From the NCBI GenBank assembly GCA_949740695.1, contig CATJIY010000067.1, forward strand, positions 1-18,022: DNA of 18,022 nt, given 5' to 3'. This DNA is from an uncultured Eubacteriales bacterium (lineage in GTDB: Bacteria; Bacillota; Clostridia; Oscillospirales; Butyricicoccaceae). A program made the translations under genes and the position numbers. Shown in pieces: positions 14,251 through 18,022 of this stretch (its first letter is position 1; every line of letters starts with the position of its first letter). The notes under the pieces were generated by a model. It ran no database searches. It was not told the DNA's origin and was given only the letters and a program-made list of their open reading frames with translations.

Positions 14251-15765
14251 TCATGCAGCCCAGCTGTAATCGTAAACGAAGTAGAAGCCGCAGGGCGAGT
14301 TGGTCACATTTTGAATCTTGGAATTGTAAGCAATGATGCTGTACCGCCAATACAAGGGAATATAAGCGCCAGAGGTCATAACGATCTCTTCCATTTCCCC
14401 ATAGATAGCGTCCCGTTCTGCGGGGTCGCTGGATTCCCGGCCCTTTTGGAGCAGTTCATCTACTCGGGCGTCGTTCAGCCGAGGATAGTTGCCCGAAACG
14501 ACTTCCTTGCTCTGATAGAGGGAGTAGTAGCCCACGTCGTTGTCCATGACAACATAGGACCAGCCCATCATCATGATCTGGTATTCGCCGTTTTCCAGGT
14601 CATCCCAGAAAGCGCCGGTTTCCCGCATGTTGATGGTTAGATTAATGCCGATTTTTTTCAGGTCAGCCTGCACCATCTGAGCATGGGCGCTGCGGCTTTC
14701 AGGAACAGTAATTACCAAATCCAGGCCGTTGGGGTAGCCGGCTTCGGCCAGTAAAGCTTTTGCGTCGTCCACATGGTAGGGCAGGGGATCAAAGTCGGCC
14801 TTATAGCCTGGCAGACCCTCTGGAATAAAGGAGCGGGTAGCCTGCGCATAGCCGTCCAACACGCCTACTACCATGGAATCCCGGTCTATAGCTTTAGCGA
14901 TAGCTTGGCGGACCTTTTCATTGCTGAGGATTTCATCCTCGGTGTTCAAACCCAGATAGTAGAAAGCGCTGGAGGGCTTTTCATCCACCACAATATTGGA
15001 ATTGCTCTTCAAGGTGGCTACATCGGTCTCGGCCACATTTAGATACATGTCAATGTCGCCCGCCTCCAAAGAGATAGCGGCAGAAGTCTGGTTGGAGATG
15101 ATCTTAAAGGTTAGATTAGTAATTTTGGCCGCGCCGCCAAAATAATCAGGATAAGCTTTCAGTACGATCTTGTCATTAGCCGCCCAGGAAACAAACTCAT
15201 AAGGGCCGCAGCCAATGGGCTGCTGGGCCATGTTGCCGCCTTCACCGTAAAAGCTTTCTTTCATGACATAAGTATAAGTGCCGCACAGTGTTAGGAAGGG
15301 CGCATAGGGGTAGGACAGCACGATTTTGATATTGCTGTCGTCCACGATTTCCACATGGTCTACACAGCTGATATAAGGGCCGGTATAGCTGGAGGCCACC
15401 TGGGCCTCGATGGACCATTTCACATCCTCCAGGGTTACATCTTCGCCGTTGTGAAATTTCACGCCTTTGCGAATGGTGAAAGTATACTCCAGTCCGTCGT
15501 CTGAAACGCTCCATTTTTCCGCCAGGCCGGGGATGATCTCATTTTTGTTGTTTACCCGGACCAGTGGCTCATAGATGTTCGAGAGAATGGACATGGTGTT
15601 GGTATCATTGATGCTCAATGGGTCCATGGCTGTAGCATCGTCGCTGATACCCACAATAATGGAGTCTCCGCCGCCGGTTGCATCATTGCTGGAATTGCCA
15701 CAGCCGGCAAGCATCCCAGCCATCATGGCCAGGGCCAAAATTAGTGCAAGAGTTCGGTTTTTCAT
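14251..15765 (-). CDS. dppA: Peptide-type ABC importer substrate-binding lipoprotein (SBP family 5)
   Basis: Extracytoplasmic solute-binding protein of the DppA/OppA family, anchored by lipid. The 504-residue product begins MKNRTLALILALAMMAGMLAGC, a lipoprotein signal with lipobox LAGC and lipidated Cys22. A polar linker GNSSNDATGGG follows, then the family-5 fold (ATAMDPLSINDTNTMSILSN, KGVKFHNGEDVTLEDVKWS, NEKVRQAIAKAIDRDSM). I reject the longer in-frame start at 15849: it coincides with the predicted transcription start, whereas ATG 15765 has AAGGAG 10 nt upstream and makes a proper signal peptide. First gene of the operon, divergent from the TetR gene. These proteins bind di- and oligopeptides but also nickel, glycosides and other small ligands. 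Confidence 0.93.
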   Translation of the reverse strand: MKNRTLALILALAMMAGMLAGCGNSSNDATGGGDSIIVGISDDATAMDPLSINDTNTMSILSNIYEPLVRVNNKNEIIPGLAEKWSVSDDGLEYTFTIRKGVKFHNGEDVTLEDVKWSIEAQVASSYTGPYISCVDHVEIVDDSNIKIVLSYPYAPFLTLCGTYTYVMKESFYGEGGNMAQQPIGCGPYEFVSWAANDKIVLKAYPDYFGGAAKITNLTFKIISNQTSAAISLEAGDIDMYLNVAETDVATLKSNSNIVVDEKPSSAFYYLGLNTEDEILSNEKVRQAIAKAIDRDSMVVGVLDGYAQATRSFIPEGLPGYKADFDPLPYHVDDAKALLAEAGYPNGLDLVITVPESRSAHAQMVQADLKKIGINLTINMRETGAFWDDLENGEYQIMMMGWSYVVMDNDVGYYSLYQSKEVVSGNYPRLNDARVDELLQKGRESSDPAERDAIYGEMEEIVMTSGAYIPLYWRYSIIAYNSKIQNVTNSPCGFYFVYDYSWAA

Positions 15766-15855
15766 GGGTCGGTCGCTCCTTTTCGTATTAATTTGCAGGT
15801 CTCCCCGCAGTTTCCGATGATTCGCCTGTTGGTGCGCTTCCATCAGCATGATTCA

Positions 15856-15884
15856 AATTTATCATAATCATGATTATATGTCAA
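15856..15884 (-). promoter_or_regulatory. Promoter of the importer-hydrolase operon
   Basis: On the minus strand, TTGACA (15884-15879), a 17-bp spacer and TAAATT (15861-15856). The leader before the dppA ATG is about 85 nt. The palindrome ATAATCATGATTAT fills most of the spacer, so a bound repressor would exclude RNA polymerase. Confidence 0.8.
15864..15877. promoter_or_regulatory. Perfect palindromic operator in the importer promoter spacer
   Basis: ATAATCATGATTAT is a perfect 14-bp palindrome between the -35 and -10 boxes. Near copies occur at 16011-16024 (tetR leader) and 4870-4883 (grd-like promoter). Assignment to the adjacent TetR-family protein rests on position and repetition. Confidence 0.7.
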
Positions 15885-15957
15885 TAATGTTTCTGAAAAT
15901 AATCGTGTTTTTTCGATGGAGGCCGCTCATATTGCACAAAAAACTATGAAAAAAATA

Positions 15958-15987
15958 TTGACAGGTAGGGCCAGTGCGGTATATAAT
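15958..15987 (+). promoter_or_regulatory. Promoter of the TetR-family regulator
   Basis: TTGACA (15958-15963), an 18-bp spacer and TATAAT (15982-15987), both perfect consensus. It is followed about 24 bp later by a copy of the palindromic operator, consistent with autorepression. Confidence 0.8.
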
Positions 15988-16010
15988 ATTGATATTTAAT
16001 TGATTGCAAT

Positions 16011-16024
16011 ATAATCATGATGAT
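16011..16024. promoter_or_regulatory. Second operator copy in the tetR leader
   Basis: ATAATCATGATGAT matches the perfect palindrome at 13 of 14 positions. It lies between the expected transcription start (about 15994) and the Shine-Dalgarno of the TetR gene, where binding would block elongation or initiation. Confidence 0.65.
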
Positions 16025-16053
16025 TTTTTGTAAAAGAAAGGAGAAACCTTCCC

Positions 16054-16740
16054 GTGACTGAAAACCATGAGACCAACAAACAGATTCAGCGGAAGCGGAT
16101 GATGGGCTATTTTATCAAAGCCACCGCAGAGTTGATGGATGAGGAAGGTTTGGAGAAGATCACCATTCGAAAGGTGGCGAGCCGGGCCGCTTACAATAGC
16201 GCAACCCTTTACAATTATTTTGAAGACTTAGATCACCTGATCTATTTCGCTTTAATTAAATATACCAAGGGTTATGTGCTGTCCTTGGCGGAAGCCATCC
16301 GGCCAGAGCTTTCCCCTTATGAGGTTTATGTCCGTATATGGGAGCGGTTTTCCTTGAATGCGTTTCAAAATCCTCATTGTTTTTACCGGTTGTTTTTTAC
16401 CAGGCGAGATGGGACTTTGTCTCGTACTCTGCGGGAATACTATGGTATTTTTCCGGAGGAAGTGCAGAATCAGTCGCCGGTGATTCTGGATATGCTGTGC
16501 GAGGCTAATATTTTTGTCCGTAATCGCAAGTTATTGCGGGCGGTATGGCCCATAGATCAGGTGAGCGAGACTACCATCGACACAGTAAACTCGCTGGTAA
16601 TTTATGCGTTTCAAGGGATGCTTTATGACAAGCTGCATGGGCGGGATCAACGATCTGTTGAGCAGCTGACCAAGGATATGATGGAGATGGTCTATCTGGT
16701 AACCAATCTTGTGCCTGTTCCTCAAGAAAACCAGGGTTGA
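16054..16740 (+). CDS. TetR/AcrR-family transcriptional regulator
   Basis: DNA-binding, ligand-responsive repressor of 228 residues. The N-terminal helix-turn-helix spans roughly 36-56 (ITIRKVASRAAYNSATLYNYF), matching the TetR pattern with the recognition helix ending in LYNYF. The C-terminal part (about 65-220) is the variable helical ligand-binding and dimer domain. Start is GTG at 16054, with AAGGAG about 10 nt before it; no in-frame ATG precedes the HTH. It is divergent from the importer-hydrolase operon, and copies of one palindrome flank it on both sides. Probable role: repress its own gene, the importer operon and the GrdE/GrdB-like operon until the imported compound or a product binds. 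The effector is unknown. Confidence 0.9.
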   Translation: MTENHETNKQIQRKRMMGYFIKATAELMDEEGLEKITIRKVASRAAYNSATLYNYFEDLDHLIYFALIKYTKGYVLSLAEAIRPELSPYEVYVRIWERFSLNAFQNPHCFYRLFFTRRDGTLSRTLREYYGIFPEEVQNQSPVILDMLCEANIFVRNRKLLRAVWPIDQVSETTIDTVNSLVIYAFQGMLYDKLHGRDQRSVEQLTKDMMEMVYLVTNLVPVPQENQG

Positions 16741-16808
16741 CAGGAGAACGGCGCGTGGCTGTTATGGGAGCATCTTTTTCGTCAGCCAGTGAGGAGAGCG
16801 ATGACGGT

Positions 16809-17411
16809 ATGAAGCAAGATTGGTTGTTTTCTACCGAGACGGCGATCTGCGACGTTCGGACAGCGGGGGTTTTGATCCAGCAGGATCGTCTTTTGGTGCA
16901 AAGAGAGGTTGGCGGCAGAGCGTATGCCTTGCCGGGAGGACATCTGCAAATTGGTGAAACCCTGGAGGCTGGGTTGATCCGCGAGTTTCGGGAGGAGACC
17001 GGTATGGAAATCGCCTGCCGGCGGATGCTGTGGAGCGAGGAGTGCTTTTGGCATTGGCGCGGCAAGCTTGCTCACAATCTTTGTTTTTATTATTTAATTG
17101 AGCGAAATGGCGGCGCTGGTCTTTCTGATCTCGATCAGTTTACGCCTCATAAGGACAATCCTCAGGTAGAAACCGGCTGGCTGCCCATAGATAGGATAGG
17201 GCAAGTTGTGATTTATCCCAGTTTTTTAAAGGAAGAGCTGGCCTGCCTGGATGGCCGATACGTCATTTTGTTCAGCAGGATGGATAGCGGTTTTCCGCTA
17301 TTTTTGAAAAAGCCCCGGCGCAGATTTTTGCTGCGCCGGGGCCGCTCATTTCCCGTTTTTATGTTGTGGAATCTATTTATGACAGTTTGGCTGCCAGACG
17401 TTGGGCAATAG
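16809..17411 (+). CDS. Nudix hydrolase
   Basis: Hydrolase of nucleoside-diphosphate-linked compounds; the exact substrate is not predictable. Residues 44-66 form a full Nudix box, GHLQIGE, seven residues, then REFREETGM, with the metal-binding REEx-E glutamates present. From ATG 16809 the product is 200 residues; a GTG at 16755 with AGGAG 8 nt upstream is a real alternative, adding 18 residues that do not resemble the family. It follows the TetR gene closely and is likely co-transcribed. The last 40 or so residues (after MDSGFPLFLKKP) are encoded across two terminator hairpins and overlap the 3' end of the convergent icd gene by 35 bp. The tail is basic and hydrophobic without family features, so it may be a recent extension after loss of an earlier stop. 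Confidence 0.82.
   Translation: MKQDWLFSTETAICDVRTAGVLIQQDRLLVQREVGGRAYALPGGHLQIGETLEAGLIREFREETGMEIACRRMLWSEECFWHWRGKLAHNLCFYYLIERNGGAGLSDLDQFTPHKDNPQVETGWLPIDRIGQVVIYPSFLKEELACLDGRYVILFSRMDSGFPLFLKKPRRRFLLRRGRSFPVFMLWNLFMTVWLPDVGQ
17284..17305 (+). terminator. Short terminator-like hairpin inside the Nudix frame
   Basis: Stem ATAGCGG / CCGCTAT (7 bp) with a TTTT loop and a following TTTT tract on the plus strand. If active it would end the tetR-Nudix transcript about 105 nt before the Nudix stop codon. Confidence 0.45.
17307..17342 (-). terminator. Rho-independent terminator of icd
   Basis: A 12-bp GC-rich stem GCCCCGGCGCAG / CTGCGCCGGGGC with a 7-nt loop. On the minus strand it is followed by TTTTT, 35 bp after the icd stop. 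It lies within the plus-strand Nudix reading frame. Confidence 0.85.
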
Positions 17412-18022
17412 CATCCAAAAATTCCTCGCTGTTCACCGCATGGGCTTCAAAACCAGGCTCCACCAGACCAACCAGATCTTTGGTCATAATACCGGCGTTG
17501 AGCGTGTCAAAGCAGGCTTCTTCCAGCTTTTCACCAAATTGGACCAGCTGAGGCAGTTTGTCCAGCTCGCCACGCTTTTTCAGCGCCCCCGACCAGGCAA
17601 AGATGGTAGCCATGGAGTTGGTAGAGGTTTTTTCTCCTCGTTGATGCTTGTAATAGTGTTGGGTTACTGTGCCGTGAGCGGCTTCAAACTCATAGTTGCC
17701 GTCTGGAGACACGAGTACAGAGGTCATCATGGCCAGCGAACCGAAAGCGGTGGACACCATATCGCTCATGACGTCGCCATCATAGTTTTTGCAGGCCCAG
17801 ATATAACCGCCTTTGGATCGAATGACCCGGGCCACCGCATCGTCAATAAGGGTATAAAAATAGGTGATGCCCAGCTTTTCAAATTGCTCCTTGTAACCTT
17901 TTTCAAATTCCTCTTCAAAGACTTTTTTAAACTGACCGTCATAGACTTTGGCGATGGTGTCCTTGGTAGAAAACCACAGGTCTTGCTTGGTATCGATCGC
18001 ATATTGGAAACAGGCGCGGGCA
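17377..18022 (-). CDS. icd: NADP-dependent isocitrate dehydrogenase, C-terminal part
   Basis: Oxidatively decarboxylates isocitrate to 2-oxoglutarate. About 215 residues of the C-terminal half are present, from the window edge (ACFQYAIDTKQDLWFSTKDT) to TAA at 17377. Landmarks are LIDDAVARVIRSKGGYIWACKNYDGDV (with the metal-binding DD and YDGD aspartates), GSLAMMTSVLV, the coenzyme segment AAHGTVTQHYYKHQRGE, and TSTNSMATIFAW. These are the signature of the eukaryote-like homodimeric type II NADP enzyme rather than the E. coli type I form. The 5' part and promoter lie beyond the window. It is convergent with the Nudix gene. Confidence 0.95.
   Translation of the reverse strand, partial: ARACFQYAIDTKQDLWFSTKDTIAKVYDGQFKKVFEEEFEKGYKEQFEKLGITYFYTLIDDAVARVIRSKGGYIWACKNYDGDVMSDMVSTAFGSLAMMTSVLVSPDGNYEFEAAHGTVTQHYYKHQRGEKTSTNSMATIFAWSGALKKRGELDKLPQLVQFGEKLEEACFDTLNAGIMTKDLVGLVEPGFEAHAVNSEEFLDAIAQRLAAKLS

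Noticed and set aside
15766..15849. Longer start for the binding lipoprotein
   Set aside because: It would begin at the predicted transcription start with no room for a ribosome site and would bury the lipoprotein signal 28 residues inside the protein.
16737..16808. TTG start of the Nudix gene overlapping the TetR stop
   Set aside because: No ribosome site is suitably placed and the extra N-terminal residues do not look like the family. GTG 16755 is possible, but ATG 16809 fits the family N-terminus best.
1..18022. CRISPR arrays, insertion sequences, tRNA or rRNA genes, prophage
   Set aside because: No regularly spaced repeats, transposase or integrase frames, attachment-site duplications or RNA-gene signatures were seen on either strand.

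Overview
The window suggests an anaerobic, spore-forming, fermentative Firmicute (Clostridia; an Oscillospiraceae-like butyrate producer would fit). The evidence is a germination protease gene, formate-tetrahydrofolate ligase, an acetate/acetoacetate-type CoA-transferase, a selenocysteine-containing Stickland-type reductase component, and strong Clostridia-style Shine-Dalgarno sites with some TTG and GTG starts. The genus is an inference.

Layout. (1) 1-1209: the 5' part of gpr (minus strand, cut by the window edge) diverges from rpsT (plus), which ends at a clear terminator. (2) 1210-2937: a strong promoter with a Rex-like palindrome at the transcription start drives a two-gene CoA-transferase operon (atoD-atoA), which shares a bidirectional terminator with convergent fhs. 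(3) 2981-4951: fhs (minus) and a 305-bp divergent control region. (4) 4957-7664: a two-gene operon for component B of a glycine/sarcosine/betaine-type reductase. The first gene is GrdE-like. The second is a GrdB-like selenoprotein whose in-frame UGA at 7348 is read as selenocysteine and is followed by a SECIS-like hairpin. (5) 7754-15884: a long minus-strand operon encoding a peptide-type ABC importer (binding lipoprotein, two permeases, two ATPases), then a COG1228-type amidohydrolase and an AbgA-like M20 hydrolase. (6) 15958-17411: divergent TetR-family regulator followed by a Nudix hydrolase. (7) 17377-18022: the 3' part of an NADP-type isocitrate dehydrogenase gene (minus), convergent with and slightly overlapping the Nudix frame.

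How it fits together. A palindrome, ATAATCATGATTAT, lies inside the spacer of the importer-operon promoter. Near copies lie in the leader of the TetR gene and over the -10 box of the GrdE/GrdB-like operon 11 kb away. The simplest reading is one TetR-controlled regulon: import of a peptide-like or N-acylated compound, hydrolysis by two metallohydrolases, and reductive cleavage of the released amine by a selenoprotein reductase component. The substrate cannot be read from the sequence. The GrdE-like subunit has no cysteine in the region where GrdE proproteins are cut to make the pyruvoyl cofactor. That suggests an unusual cofactor arrangement, or a Ser-derived one. The other parts of such a reductase (GrdA, GrdC, GrdD, thioredoxin system) and the Sec-insertion machinery are not in this window.
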